Source: Streptosporangium amethystogenes
GTDB lineage: Bacteria; Actinomycetota; Actinomycetes; Streptosporangiales; Streptosporangiaceae
Reading direction: 5' to 3'
Assembly (NCBI RefSeq): GCF_000721075.1
Contig: NZ_JOEQ01000009.1
Location: forward strand, 124,001-188,000
Length of the DNA: 64,000 nt
Shown here in pieces: positions 45,546 through 53,203 of the stretch (its first letter is position 1; every line of letters starts with the position of its first letter). Under the pieces are notes generated by a model that was not told the DNA's origin, ran no database searches, and saw nothing but the letters and a program-made list of their open reading frames with translations. The translations under genes and the position numbers were made by a program.

Positions 45546-46490
45546 ATGGACAGAGGGACCGCCGAGGACAGCGGCGCGCAGAGCGGTGTTCTCAGCTACG
45601 CGGGGGGTGGCGGTCCCACCGTCCTGCGCATTCTTCTCGGTGCCCAGCTGCGGAGGCTGCGCGTCGCCAGGAACATCACCCGTGAGCAGGCCGGCTATGC
45701 CATCCGCGCCTCGCACGCCAAGATCAGCCGGCTGGAGCTCGGGCGGGTCGGTTTCAAGGAGCGCGACGTCGCGGATCTGCTGACGATGTACGGGGTGACC
45801 GATACCGAGGAGAGGGCCCCGTTGTTGACACTGGTCCGTCAGGCCAACGCGCCCGGCTGGTGGCACAAGTACAACGACCTGCTCCCCAACTGGTTCGAGG
45901 TCTACGTCGGGCTTGAAGAGGCGGCCTCGACGGTCCGGACCTACGAGGTGCAGTTCATCCCCGGCCTCCTGCAGAGCCCCGAGTACGCGCGGGCCGTCAT
46001 CATGCTCGTGCACGGTGGCGCCTCGGCGAGCGAGGTCGACCGCCGGGTCTCGCTCCGCATGGCCCGTCAGAAGCGGCTGATCAGGCCGGACGCTCCGACG
46101 CTCTGGGCGGTGATGGACGAGGCCGTGCTGCGGCGGCCCATCGGCGGGCCCCAGGTGCTGCGCGCCCAGATAGACCACCTGCTCGAAGCCGTCGAGCTGC
46201 CCAACGTCAAACTGCAGATCATGCCGTTCGACCGGGGCGGCCACGCCGCGGCGGGCGGTCCGTTCTCCATCCTGCGCTTCCCCGAGCGGGACCTGCCCGA
46301 CGTGGTCTACATGGAACAGCTCAACAGCGCCCTCTACCTGGACAAGCTCGACGAGACCGACCACTACATGCAGGTCATGGACCGCCTCTGCGTCCAGGCG
46401 TACTCCCTCGTCGAGAGCAGGAGGTTCCTCGAAAAGCTGCGCGAGGAACTCTCGGAAGCTCCGGCAGGGAGGCCGGGTCACTTGCCGTAG
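45546..46490 (+). CDS. XRE-family regulator with DUF5753 domain
   Basis: 314 residues from ATG 45546 behind GGGAG. The helix-turn-helix at about 33-80 reads RRLRVARNITREQAGYAIRASHAKISRLE. The DUF5753 ligand-binding-like region starts near 110 (VRTYEVQFIPGLLQSPEYARAV) and includes FSILRFPERDLPDVVYME. This is the WhiJ-like class abundant in Streptomyces and Streptosporangium, typically paired with a DUF397 protein and an anti-sigma-type ATPase. No DUF397 gene adjoins this copy. Two TAGCGCC-type sites lie at and just after its stop. Confidence 0.87.
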   Translation: MDRGTAEDSGAQSGVLSYAGGGGPTVLRILLGAQLRRLRVARNITREQAGYAIRASHAKISRLELGRVGFKERDVADLLTMYGVTDTEERAPLLTLVRQANAPGWWHKYNDLLPNWFEVYVGLEEAASTVRTYEVQFIPGLLQSPEYARAVIMLVHGGASASEVDRRVSLRMARQKRLIRPDAPTLWAVMDEAVLRRPIGGPQVLRAQIDHLLEAVELPNVKLQIMPFDRGGHAAAGGPFSILRFPERDLPDVVYMEQLNSALYLDKLDETDHYMQVMDRLCVQAYSLVESRRFLEKLREELSEAPAGRPGHLP

Positions 46491-46551
46491 CGCCGCTAGA
46501 TGTGCGAGCCCCGATATCTCTGTCAAGGATCTTTTGTCTAGCGCCACTAGA
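46488..46551. promoter_or_regulatory. Twin TAGCGCC(G/A)CTAGA sites
   Basis: Two 13-base copies lie at 46488-46500 and 46539-46551, 51 bp apart. The second extends to TCTAG-CGCCA-CTAGA (46537-46551), a perfect 5-5-5 palindrome. The first overlaps the stop codon of the XRE-DUF5753 gene. Confidence 0.4.
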
Positions 46552-46756
46552 GTCGGCGGGATGTCCATCGCCGGCCTGGCGAGAAGCCGCTCCCCTCGGA
46601 GAGCGGAGGAGTCGCAAAAGGGGCGCCGCGAGTGCGACGACATCGGCCGATCGTCACGGTCGCCCGCGAGCCGGCCGAGATGGAAGGTGAACTTTATCCC
46701 TGAATGAAATGGATACGGCATTGCCTGCGGATTCGTCGATCCGTAGCATCCGTCAC

Positions 46757-46981
46757 ATGTCCATCACGCGTGAGTTCGCCTATGCCTCGCCCTCGCGTCC
46801 CGCTGACGGCGAGTGCGTGTGGTACCGCTCCAAGGGTGACGTCTATGACCTGATCCGTACGGGCAGCGACGGGGACTTCAGGTATCACGCCTTTCACGCC
46901 CGTGACGGCCGCTATCTCCAGGCGTTCGCCTCCTGGCAGGACGGCATGGAATGGATCAGGGAGCGCGTCGAGGCCGAGTAG
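46757..46981 (+). CDS. Small hypothetical protein
   Basis: 74 residues from ATG 46757. It reads like a compact beta-alpha domain (CVWYRSKGDVYDLIRTGSDGDFRYHAFHARDGRYLQAF) with a terminal helix (WQDGMEWIRERVEAE). No signal peptide or known family is apparent. Its 3' end overlaps the convergent XRE-ImmA gene by 26 bases. It is distinct from the larger overlapping frames in the region, which have the composition of antisense frames. Confidence 0.6.
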   Translation: MSITREFAYASPSRPADGECVWYRSKGDVYDLIRTGSDGDFRYHAFHARDGRYLQAFASWQDGMEWIRERVEAE

Positions 46982-48158
46982 GGCCGTCGGGTACGAGGCG
47001 CAACGCCGGGCGCCGGTCGGGCAGGTCGAGCAGCTCACGCACCCGGGAGACCGGCCAGGCCAGTTGGGCGGCGAGCCGCTCCATGGTGAGGCCGGTCTCG
47101 CCGACGGCCAGGTCGAAGGCCTGGCGCAGCAGCACGGGCTGCTCGCCGGGATAGCCGCTGATCGGTTCGGCGGCGAAGCCCGGCTGGTCGCGGAGCGTCT
47201 TGAGCCGCTGGTAGGCGCGGCTCGCCGCCGAGTCGGAGATCAGACCGACCTCGCGGCAGCGGTACAGCAGGGAGTCGACGGACACGCCCCAGGTGCGCTT
47301 GAGCTCGACCAGCCTGCGCAGGTCGAGGCGGCCGGGCAACTCGGGCAGGATGCTGTCGCGCGGGGTGAGGAACTCGGCGGCGAAGACGTCGGCCTCGCGC
47401 TCCTGCTGGGTGTCTCCCGAGGCCGCGTCGCCGTGCAGCACCAGATGGCCCAGCTCGTGGGCGGCGGTGAAGCGGTAACGGTGGATGTCGTCGAACCGGT
47501 TGGCGGTCAGCACCACGATCGGGCGCGGCAGCTGGGAGGTGGAGAAGGCGTCCACCGTGGTGGCGTCCTCGTCCGGCGGCGGGAGGACCACGACGATCCC
47601 CTGCGCCTCCATGTGCCGTACGACGTGCGACAGCGGGCCGGTGCCCAGCCCCCAGAGCCGCCGCAGGGCACGGGCGGCCTGGACGGGGTCGCGGGGCAAC
47701 TCGACGTCGGAGTGGACCGCGCCGCCGGAGAAACCGGGAAGGGCCACGTCCGGCAGCCTGACCTGCTTTTCCAGGGCGTGGGCCAGCTCCCAGACCTGCT
47801 CGACGAAGGCCGCGGCCTTGGCGCGCTGGTGGGCCCGGGTGGAGCGCAGGCTCCTGAAGTGCGCCATGGACCCGTCCAGCTTGCCGTGCGGGCGGCCGAG
47901 CAGGAAGAACGCCGGTGGCACGCCGAGCGCGTCGGCCAGGCGGGGAACGAGCTCGGGGCGTGGACGGGTCATGCCCGTCTCGTACTGGCCCACCGCCGCG
48001 GGGGTGACGCCGATCCGCTCGGCCAGGTCCTTCTTCGTCATCCCCGCCAGCTGCCGCGCCTGGGTCAGCCGCGCCTGGTCGAACGCGTCGGTGACGGCCT
48101 GCGGGCTCGGTCCGCCCTCGACGACGCCGAACAGGGGGGTCTGGTTACGGTTGCTCAT
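46956..48158 (-). CDS. XRE helix-turn-helix fused to an ImmA/IrrE metallopeptidase
   Basis: 400 residues from ATG 48158. An HTH_XRE domain is at about 30-85 (LTQARQLAGMTKKDLAERIG). It is followed by a linker and the ImmA/IrrE domain with the zinc site FTAAHELGHLVLHG (HExxH) and a distal acidic segment QEREADVFAAEFLTP. Proteins of this layout cleave or sense a repressor, as ImmA does in ICEBs1 and IrrE/PprI does in the Deinococcus damage response. It overlaps the gene upstream by 14 bases, so the two are translated as a unit. Confidence 0.85.
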   Translation of the reverse strand: MSNRNQTPLFGVVEGGPSPQAVTDAFDQARLTQARQLAGMTKKDLAERIGVTPAAVGQYETGMTRPRPELVPRLADALGVPPAFFLLGRPHGKLDGSMAHFRSLRSTRAHQRAKAAAFVEQVWELAHALEKQVRLPDVALPGFSGGAVHSDVELPRDPVQAARALRRLWGLGTGPLSHVVRHMEAQGIVVVLPPPDEDATTVDAFSTSQLPRPIVVLTANRFDDIHRYRFTAAHELGHLVLHGDAASGDTQQEREADVFAAEFLTPRDSILPELPGRLDLRRLVELKRTWGVSVDSLLYRCREVGLISDSAASRAYQRLKTLRDQPGFAAEPISGYPGEQPVLLRQAFDLAVGETGLTMERLAAQLAWPVSRVRELLDLPDRRPALRLVPDGPTRPRRAP

Positions 48159-49098
48159 TGTCGCCGGTGACCACGGTTTCCTCTGGTGCCTCACTGCCTA
48201 CGGGGAAGATCTTGCCATTCTTCCGCTCGGCCGGAGACCGTGTGCTCAGTGCGAGGTCGGGCAGGAGACCGCCGTCGAAGCGCGACGCGGCACCGGGCTC
48301 CATCGCCCACGGGCCGCTGAGGGGACCGGCGGAGGCGGCCGGCAGCGGGATCGGCTCGTGGTGCAGCCAGCGGATCCTGCCGAACTCGTCGACGAGCTCC
48401 GCCTCGCCCCAGTAGAGCCGCAGCAGGCCGGCCTGCGCGTTGCCCGCGTAGGCGACCGGGACCAGCCGGGTCTCGTCGGGCAGCCCGGTGAGCGCGGGGC
48501 GGACCGTGGCCGGACCGTCCGCCCCCGAGGACAGGTCCAGCTCCTCCTGGGCGCGTCCCCCGTCGAGTGCCAGGTCCAGTTCCTCCTGGTGGTAGGAGGT
48601 CGCGGGGCCGAACCGGTCGAACAGCTCGCGGATCAGCGAGGAGATGCGGCCGTCGCTGATCCGGGCCTCGGAGATCGGCGTGCGGTCGTCCTCGGCGTAG
48701 CGGAACGGCAGCAGCAGGTTGCCGCCGAGCACCACCAGGTGGTGCGGCGAGCCATGCGGCCTGACCAGCCGGAAGCCCGGCTCGTCACGCAGTCCCTCGG
48801 CGAGCGCCTCATAGCGTCTGGTCATCATGGTGAAGCCGTAGGTGTACCGCTTGTCGCTGTGCGCGGAGCTCTGCGCGTCCTGCGCGTTGCCCATCGCCTC
48901 AAGCAGCGAGGCGGCCAGCCGCCGCCGAACGGCGTCGGCACGCTCGCCGAACCGCTCCCTCGCCCAGTCGGACCCTGCCTGATGTGGTCGGATGTTGAGG
49001 GTGGCTGTCTGGTGCGACCCAGGCCGATTCGGCTCCGTTCGGCTGGACCTCGTCCGGTTGGGCACTGTTCGGTCCGGTAACGATGACCCCGTGTCCAT
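48145..49098 (-). CDS. Unrecognised protein coupled to the XRE-ImmA gene
   Basis: 317 residues from ATG 49098 behind GGAGG at 6-base spacing. After a low-complexity N-terminus rich in Pro, Asn, Arg and Thr (about 1-40), it has a helical segment (FGERADAVRRRLAASLLEA), then a beta-rich body (FRLVRPHGSPHHLVVLGGNLLLPFRYAED; VPVAYAGNAQAGLLRLYWGEAELV). No catalytic motif is visible. It ends 14 bases into the XRE-ImmA gene and is its most likely functional partner, either target or effector. An operator-like palindrome lies 28 bases upstream. Confidence 0.7.
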   Translation of the reverse strand: MDTGSSLPDRTVPNRTRSSRTEPNRPGSHQTATLNIRPHQAGSDWARERFGERADAVRRRLAASLLEAMGNAQDAQSSAHSDKRYTYGFTMMTRRYEALAEGLRDEPGFRLVRPHGSPHHLVVLGGNLLLPFRYAEDDRTPISEARISDGRISSLIRELFDRFGPATSYHQEELDLALDGGRAQEELDLSSGADGPATVRPALTGLPDETRLVPVAYAGNAQAGLLRLYWGEAELVDEFGRIRWLHHEPIPLPAASAGPLSGPWAMEPGAASRFDGGLLPDLALSTRSPAERKNGKIFPVGSEAPEETVVTGDNEQP

Positions 49099-49125
49099 CG
49101 GCGACCTCCGCTCACACTTCGCTCG

Positions 49126-49149
49126 GTGTCAGATGATCATCGCTGACAC
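49126..49149. promoter_or_regulatory. Palindromic operator candidate of the XRE-ImmA operon
   Basis: GTGTCAG (49126-49132) and CTGACAC (49143-49149) are inverted around a 10-base centre that includes TGATCA. It is 28-51 bases before the start codon at 49098, an expected place for an XRE autorepressor. Confidence 0.55.
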
Positions 49150-49321
49150 TTCATTTTTCGGCATCATACCCCCGTCGGGGCTCTAGTTGATGTTGTCCGA
49201 ACTTCGTGTCACGAGAGATCCCGGGAGTCGTGGCCTTTCCGTACGCCGCTCTCTCACCGGTGCGGAGCCGATGAGCCGTCGGCAGGTGCGGGTCACCCGC
49301 TTGAGGCCTCGGCGGCGAATG

Positions 49322-49720
49322 CTACGGCTGCGCCAGGCAGGGGGCGTCGGAGATGCCCACCGAGAGTTCCCTGCCCGAGGCGCCCAGCACGCGGATGGAG
49401 TTGGTGTCGCCGATGTAGGCGACCTCGGCCGCAGCGTCGCAGATCTCCTTGGCCGTGGCCGACTCGTCGTCGGTCAGGGAGGTCTCGATCGACACCGAGG
49501 TGCACTGCCCCGCCACGGTGACCGACCGGACCTTCTCCTGCCGTACGTGCTGCTCGACCTTGTCGGCGACCTCGTCGCAGGACGCCTCGGCGGGCGGCGC
49601 CGTCGTCCGGACGTTCCCGCCCGGGCTGTCCGCCACGGGCGCGCCGTCCTCCCCGCCGCCACACCCGGACAGCAGGAGGGTGGCCGCGGCCACCAGGATC
49701 AGGTGCTTACCAGAAGTCAT
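49322..49720 (-). CDS. Small lipoprotein, unknown function
   Basis: 132 residues from ATG 49720. The signal peptide ends in the lipobox LLLSGC. A Gly/Pro/Thr-rich linker leads to a domain of about 90 residues with three cysteines (ASCDEV, GQCTSVS, KEICDAA) and a fourth near the end (DAPCLAQP), fitting two disulfides. The segment SVTVAGQCTSVSIETSL and TNSIRVLGASGRELSV suggests an alternating beta structure. No family is recognised. Confidence 0.72.
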   Translation of the reverse strand: MTSGKHLILVAAATLLLSGCGGGEDGAPVADSPGGNVRTTAPPAEASCDEVADKVEQHVRQEKVRSVTVAGQCTSVSIETSLTDDESATAKEICDAAAEVAYIGDTNSIRVLGASGRELSVGISDAPCLAQP

Positions 49721-49843
49721 GAACGTGACGGTATGTCCGCCCCCTTGCAGGCCACTTTCCGGCGAACGACGACGCGCTCTCCAAACCTCGGGGTCTTCGT
49801 CAGGGCGTGGTCGTGGGGCTCGTTCGAACCCTTCGTCGAGCTT

Positions 49844-49991
49844 TCAGCCTTGGTGGCCGCGGTCGAACTCGTTGGCCTTCACGCCGTTGATGAAGGCGTC
49901 CCACTCGGCGGGGGTGAAGAAGAGCTTGGGGCCTTCGGGGTCCTTGGAGTCGCGTACGGCGATCACTTCGGGGTGCTCGGCCCTGTGGCCG
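49844..49991 (-). pseudogene. Truncated DUF397 gene
   Basis: The minus strand reads AEHPEVIAVRDSKDPEGPK and on through PAEWDAFINGVKANEF to a stop at 49844-49846, the C-terminal two thirds of the intact DUF397 protein at 50815-51054. The N-terminal part is missing, and homology stops abruptly at 49991. This fragment lacks a start codon and is probably dead. It forms a direct repeat with the intact copy. Confidence 0.75.
49861..49991. repeat. 131-bp direct repeat, left copy
   Basis: Identical in length and about 95% in sequence (6 mismatches by eye) to 50823-50953. Confidence 0.8.
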
Positions 49992-50034
49992 CTCGGAATT
50001 CGTCAGAACGGTGGCGTGGCAGACGCTGGAGACC

Positions 50035-50304
50035 TCAGAACAGGACGATCCGCGTCAAGATCACTTGGTGATCGTCTCTGTTGATCCGATATTCGGCGAT
50101 GCCGTATCCGTGGGCAATCAGGATCTCCCGCCAGTCAGGATCGGCGCCAAGCTGATTGCTTCCAGTCAGCCACGGGTTCTCACAGATCGCCACCGTCAGT
50201 GCGGCCACCGTGGAGAACACCTCGGCGGACACGGCAGGATCGGCGAGAGTGTCGGCCACCATCTCGGAAGGGAGGACCGGCCACAGGTCGTCCTCCTCGC
50301 TCAC
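50035..50304 (-). CDS. Small protein coupled to a DUF6247-like gene
   Basis: 89 residues from GTG 50304, overlapping the upstream stop by 4 bases (GTGA). The end YRINRDDHQVILTRIVLF resembles the last strands of RelE/ParE toxins, and the earlier WREILIAHGYGIAEYR also recalls them, but the N-terminus differs and no catalytic residue can be assigned. With the upstream gene it looks like a two-gene module similar to toxin-antitoxin pairs. It lies between the two DUF397 copies. Confidence 0.6.
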   Translation of the reverse strand: MSEEDDLWPVLPSEMVADTLADPAVSAEVFSTVAALTVAICENPWLTGSNQLGADPDWREILIAHGYGIAEYRINRDDHQVILTRIVLF

Positions 50305-50591
50305 GAAACGTTGCGCTCCCGCCGACCGACGATCTTCTCCATGGTCGATGTCGGCAACGTGCCCGCCTCGGCGCCGGCGTGAACGTGGTCGCGGTCGGGA
50401 TCGGTGTCGAGCATCGCCCGGCCCCACCAGGCGCTCAGGACACCGTCCAGCTCCGGCCCTTGCTGGGCTTCCAGCAACTCGGCGAAGAACTGGGCCCGGC
50501 GGCCACCACGCAGCGCGTCGGAGATCGCACCGATGGTCCGAGGCACTCTCGGCTGCCTGGTCTCGTATCCGCCAACGGGCTGAGCGGTCAT
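50301..50591 (-). CDS. DUF6247-like small protein
   Basis: 96 residues from ATG 50591 with AAAGG eight bases upstream; GTG 50600 is the alternative. The core RRAQFFAELLEAQQGPELDGVLSAWWGRAM matches, from memory, the helix-Trp pattern of DUF6247 proteins that precede small RelE-like genes in actinomycetes. A C-terminal fragment of a similar gene occurs at 62493-62680. It probably acts as the antitoxin-like or regulatory half of the pair. The family call is tentative. Confidence 0.62.
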   Translation of the reverse strand: MTAQPVGGYETRQPRVPRTIGAISDALRGGRRAQFFAELLEAQQGPELDGVLSAWWGRAMLDTDPDRDHVHAGAEAGTLPTSTMEKIVGRRERNVS

Positions 50592-50772
50592 CGCTGTCAC
50601 CTTTCCGTTCCTGCCACCAGCCTAAAGCGGTGGCAGTGACTCCGCAGCCACTCGGACGACATCCGGCTACCGACGTTTCGCGACGTGATGGTGCATGGGC
50701 AACGAGGAGAGTGTGCTGCTGTGTCCCTCTGACCGATCTTCCTGCTGAACGGCTCTCACGGATGGAAGGTGA

Positions 50773-50801
50773 AGGCCGCCCGCGACGGTTGTCGGGGCGG
50801 C
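50773..50801 (-). terminator. Terminator of the DUF397/XRE operon
   Basis: An 8-bp outer stem (50773-50780 with 50794-50801) continues into a 4-bp inner stem after one bulged G, with a GGTT loop, 13 bases past the DUF397 stop codon. Confidence 0.7.
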
Positions 50802-50814
50802 CGGGGGCGGTGTT

Positions 50815-51054
50815 CTAGCTTCGGTCGAACTTGTTGGCCTTCACGCCGTTTATGAAGGCGTCCCACTCGGCGGGGGTGAAGAAGAGCTTGGGACCTTCGG
50901 GGTCCTTGGAGTCGCGTACGGCGATCAGCTCGGGGTGCTCGGCCTTGTGGCCGGGGGCGTCGACGACATCCTTGAGCTCCGCGACCTCAACGCAGTTTCC
51001 GCCGTTGCTACCGGTAAAGGTTGACTTCTGCCACTTGGCGTTACTCAGGTCCAT
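50815..51054 (-). CDS. DUF397 family protein
   Basis: 79 residues from ATG 51054. It opens WQKSTFTGSNGGNCVEVA and contains VIAVRDSKDPEGP-type sequence and FTPAEWDAFINGVK, the signature of DUF397, small acidic proteins almost always encoded next to XRE-DUF5753 regulators in actinomycetes (Streptomyces BldB/WhiJ-type modules). It overlaps the upstream regulator by 10 bases. It probably modulates that regulator. Confidence 0.92.
   Translation of the reverse strand: MDLSNAKWQKSTFTGSNGGNCVEVAELKDVVDAPGHKAEHPELIAVRDSKDPEGPKLFFTPAEWDAFINGVKANKFDRS
50823..50953. repeat. 131-bp direct repeat, right copy
   Basis: Lies inside the intact DUF397 gene and matches 49861-49991. The two copies flank the DUF6247 pair, so recombination would delete it. 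Confidence 0.8.
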
Positions 51055-51827
51055 CGTTCCTCTGCCGTTCTCTTAATGAGGTCCATCGACATGTCCAATG
51101 GAAGTGCCTCTATGCGAATGGCCTCGAATTTTTCTGCGGCTGTTGCGATATCGTCCTGGTCGCTGGTGACCAGCCCGCGAACGGCCGTGTCAAAGTAAGC
51201 TACCTCGCTTCCGCCTTCCAGCGTAGCGATTATGAATCCCGCTTCAAGGCCCGCACGCATGCCTCCGAGTGGCACCACCTGCACGCTGATACGGGGAGTG
51301 ATGATCGAGGTCAGGTGCTCAAGTTGCGCGCGCATGATCTGAGGGCTTCCGATCAGACGATGGATTGCCGCTTCGTCGATCACGCACCGTAGGAGCGGTG
51401 GCGCGGGACTCTCCCGGCTGAATATTCCCTGGCGTTCCAGGCGGGCCTGCACGGCGGTCTCGTCCCTGTAGAGAACTTCGCGAGCGTACTCGGGGGTCTG
51501 GAGCAGCCCGGGAATCAAGATCGGTTCGTATGCGCGCAGAGCCGTCGCCACCTGCTCTTTGTCGGCCCACTTTCCGAACCAGGAGGGGAAGACCTGCCCC
51601 TTCCGCCAGTCGAGGAGGCGGCGGAGGGCGCCGCCTGTGTTGAGGACCGCGTCGCAGGCGTCGGCGAACTCCGGGCTGGCCGGGAGCTGGCCGGTCTCCA
51701 CCCCGCTGATCAGGGACTCGCTGAAATGGATCTTCTCGGCCAGTTGGCTCTGGGTGAGCCCCGCCGCTTTCCGGTAGTGCTTCAGCTCCCGGCCCCATAT
51801 TGCCTGAGGTGTGTAAAGGTCGATCAC
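51045..51827 (-). CDS. XRE-family regulator with DUF5753 domain, DUF397-coupled
   Basis: 260 residues from GTG 51827, selected by AAGGAGGG four bases upstream; a longer frame to 51977 lacks homology. Helix-turn-helix at 15-60 (HYRKAAGLTQSQLAEKIHFSESLIS); DUF5753 from about 85 (RAYEPILIPGLLQTPEYAREVLY), including APPLLRCVIDEAAIHRLIGS. It belongs to the same WhiJ-like class as the gene at 45.5 kb but is clearly diverged. It is divergent from a HATPase gene 107 bases away and forms, with DUF397, the standard three-part module. Confidence 0.9.
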   Translation of the reverse strand: MIDLYTPQAIWGRELKHYRKAAGLTQSQLAEKIHFSESLISGVETGQLPASPEFADACDAVLNTGGALRRLLDWRKGQVFPSWFGKWADKEQVATALRAYEPILIPGLLQTPEYAREVLYRDETAVQARLERQGIFSRESPAPPLLRCVIDEAAIHRLIGSPQIMRAQLEHLTSIITPRISVQVVPLGGMRAGLEAGFIIATLEGGSEVAYFDTAVRGLVTSDQDDIATAAEKFEAIRIEALPLDMSMDLIKRTAEERWT

Positions 51828-51933
51828 GATGCCCTCCTTGCCGGAATTCAACAACGGCCGTGCGAATCCCCAACGCTCGTCGATGGTAACCGTTCGACTA
51901 CCAAGCGTAGCCATGTCACGGCACGCTGGCCAT

Positions 51934-52557
51934 ATGGATTCCAAAGAAGAAGGGGAGACCGGAAAAGAGGCTCTCAAGGCGTACGCGGCGCTGATCGAAT
52001 ATCGCTACACGCTGGACCCTTCCCTGGCCGTGCTGGGGGAGAGATGGATACCGCGCGAAACGAGAAACGTGGCCTCCGCCCGCCGATTCGTCCGGGACAT
52101 TGCCACCGACTGGAACACGTCGGAAGACACCCCGGAAATCGCCGAACTCCTGGCCTCCGAACTCGTCACCAACGCGATCGCATACGGCTCATCAGCCGTC
52201 CCCGACCCAACCGCCATCCGCATCAGGATCACCAGAGAGAATGAGCTGATGACCGTCGACGTCTACGACTCCTGCATAGCCGTCCCCCGAATGAGACAGG
52301 CCGACCCCCTGGACACCTCCGGCAGGGGCCTCACCATCGTCGAAGACCTCTCCCACAATTGGGGCTGGACCCCCTCGTTCCAGGCGATCGAAGAACTCCC
52401 CCTCGCTGTAGGAGCCGACATGGCGCAGTCGGTCCACGAGCTTCCTGTGAGTATCCACATCGCTCAGGATCACGATGATAGGTCGCATGTCCTATATCGC
52501 CCTGCTTCATATCAAAAGGACTCATACGTCCGTGTTTCGCGGCAGTCTGACAGATAG
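51934..52557 (+). CDS. HATPase (RsbW-like) ATP-binding protein
   Basis: 207 residues from ATG 51934; ATGs at 51883 and 51913 would lengthen the N-terminus without homology. The GHKL fold is visible: N box ELLASELVTNAIAYGS, G1 box TVDVYDSCIAVPRM, G2 box TSGRGLTIVEDLSHNWGW. After that, related proteins usually end within 15 residues at a GKxVWAEL-type strand; here about 55 unrelated residues follow, so the C-terminus may have been replaced. It likely acts as an anti-sigma or regulatory kinase with the adjacent XRE-DUF397 pair. Confidence 0.8.
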   Translation: MDSKEEGETGKEALKAYAALIEYRYTLDPSLAVLGERWIPRETRNVASARRFVRDIATDWNTSEDTPEIAELLASELVTNAIAYGSSAVPDPTAIRIRITRENELMTVDVYDSCIAVPRMRQADPLDTSGRGLTIVEDLSHNWGWTPSFQAIEELPLAVGADMAQSVHELPVSIHIAQDHDDRSHVLYRPASYQKDSYVRVSRQSDR

Positions 52558-52684
52558 GGGTATTGATCTTGCTGAGATCACCTCGATGGGTCGCGGAGCA
52601 TATGGGACTCCGTTATTGGTCGGCATGTGACCTACGAGCCCTCCGGGGACCACCCAAGCACAACCGTCCGTCTTCAACGCCCAG

Positions 52685-52717
52685 AGGGCGATTATAGAGG
52701 TCCTATAACCGCCCTCA
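52685..52717. terminator. Hairpin between the HATPase and immunity genes
   Basis: A 14-bp stem with one mismatch (52685-52698 with 52704-52717) and a 5-nt loop is about 126 bases past both convergent stop codons. Confidence 0.65.
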
Positions 52718-52842
52718 CAGATTGACGGACAACGCTAACGGAAACAGAGCCAGCCACATACGCATGGGGACCGCCGTCTCGCGACCCTCTTCATATGTTC
52801 GCCACCGCCAGAGATGTGCCCACCTATCCGGTCGCCCGTCTT

Positions 52843-53202
52843 CTAATCAGTCCCCCGAAGGGGCCCGAACTTCGACGGTGAACGCGCATCACCGTCGTCC
52901 TCATGCCACTGACAATGGGTAGCAGTCACAAAGTCAGGGCCGCCGTTGATCAGGAATATTTTCCCAAACTTCGGTACTTGGAGGCCGAGTTCCGATAATT
53001 TTGGATCGGTTGATGAAGCGAACTCTTCGATAGTGAGGTGATTATATTCAGAGCTGACCTGCATCCGCTCGACGTTACTGAAGAGTAGATCGATTCGCTT
53101 AGTAGAGTCGTTGATATCGATGCTTCTTAACAACAGCTGTGAATAGCTCACGGTGTAGTGCCAGAGTCGGAATTCCCGTCCCCAGCCAGCGACCTTTGTC
53201 AT
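52843..53202 (-). CDS. Candidate immunity protein for the RHS toxin
   Basis: 119 residues from ATG 53202, with GGGAGAG inside the RHS 3' end; one base separates its start from the RHS stop. The segment FRLWHYTVSYSQLLLRSIDINDS and TKRIDLLFSNVERMQV suggests a beta-rich cytosolic protein with no signal peptide. It and the toxin tip are much richer in A and T than the rest of the window. Position, size and lack of secretion signal fit an immunity protein that blocks the toxin tip in the producer and its kin. The family name is not certain. Confidence 0.72.
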   Translation of the reverse strand: MTKVAGWGREFRLWHYTVSYSQLLLRSIDINDSTKRIDLLFSNVERMQVSSEYNHLTIEEFASSTDPKLSELGLQVPKFGKIFLINGGPDFVTATHCQWHEDDGDARSPSKFGPLRGTD

Positions 53203-53203
53203 C

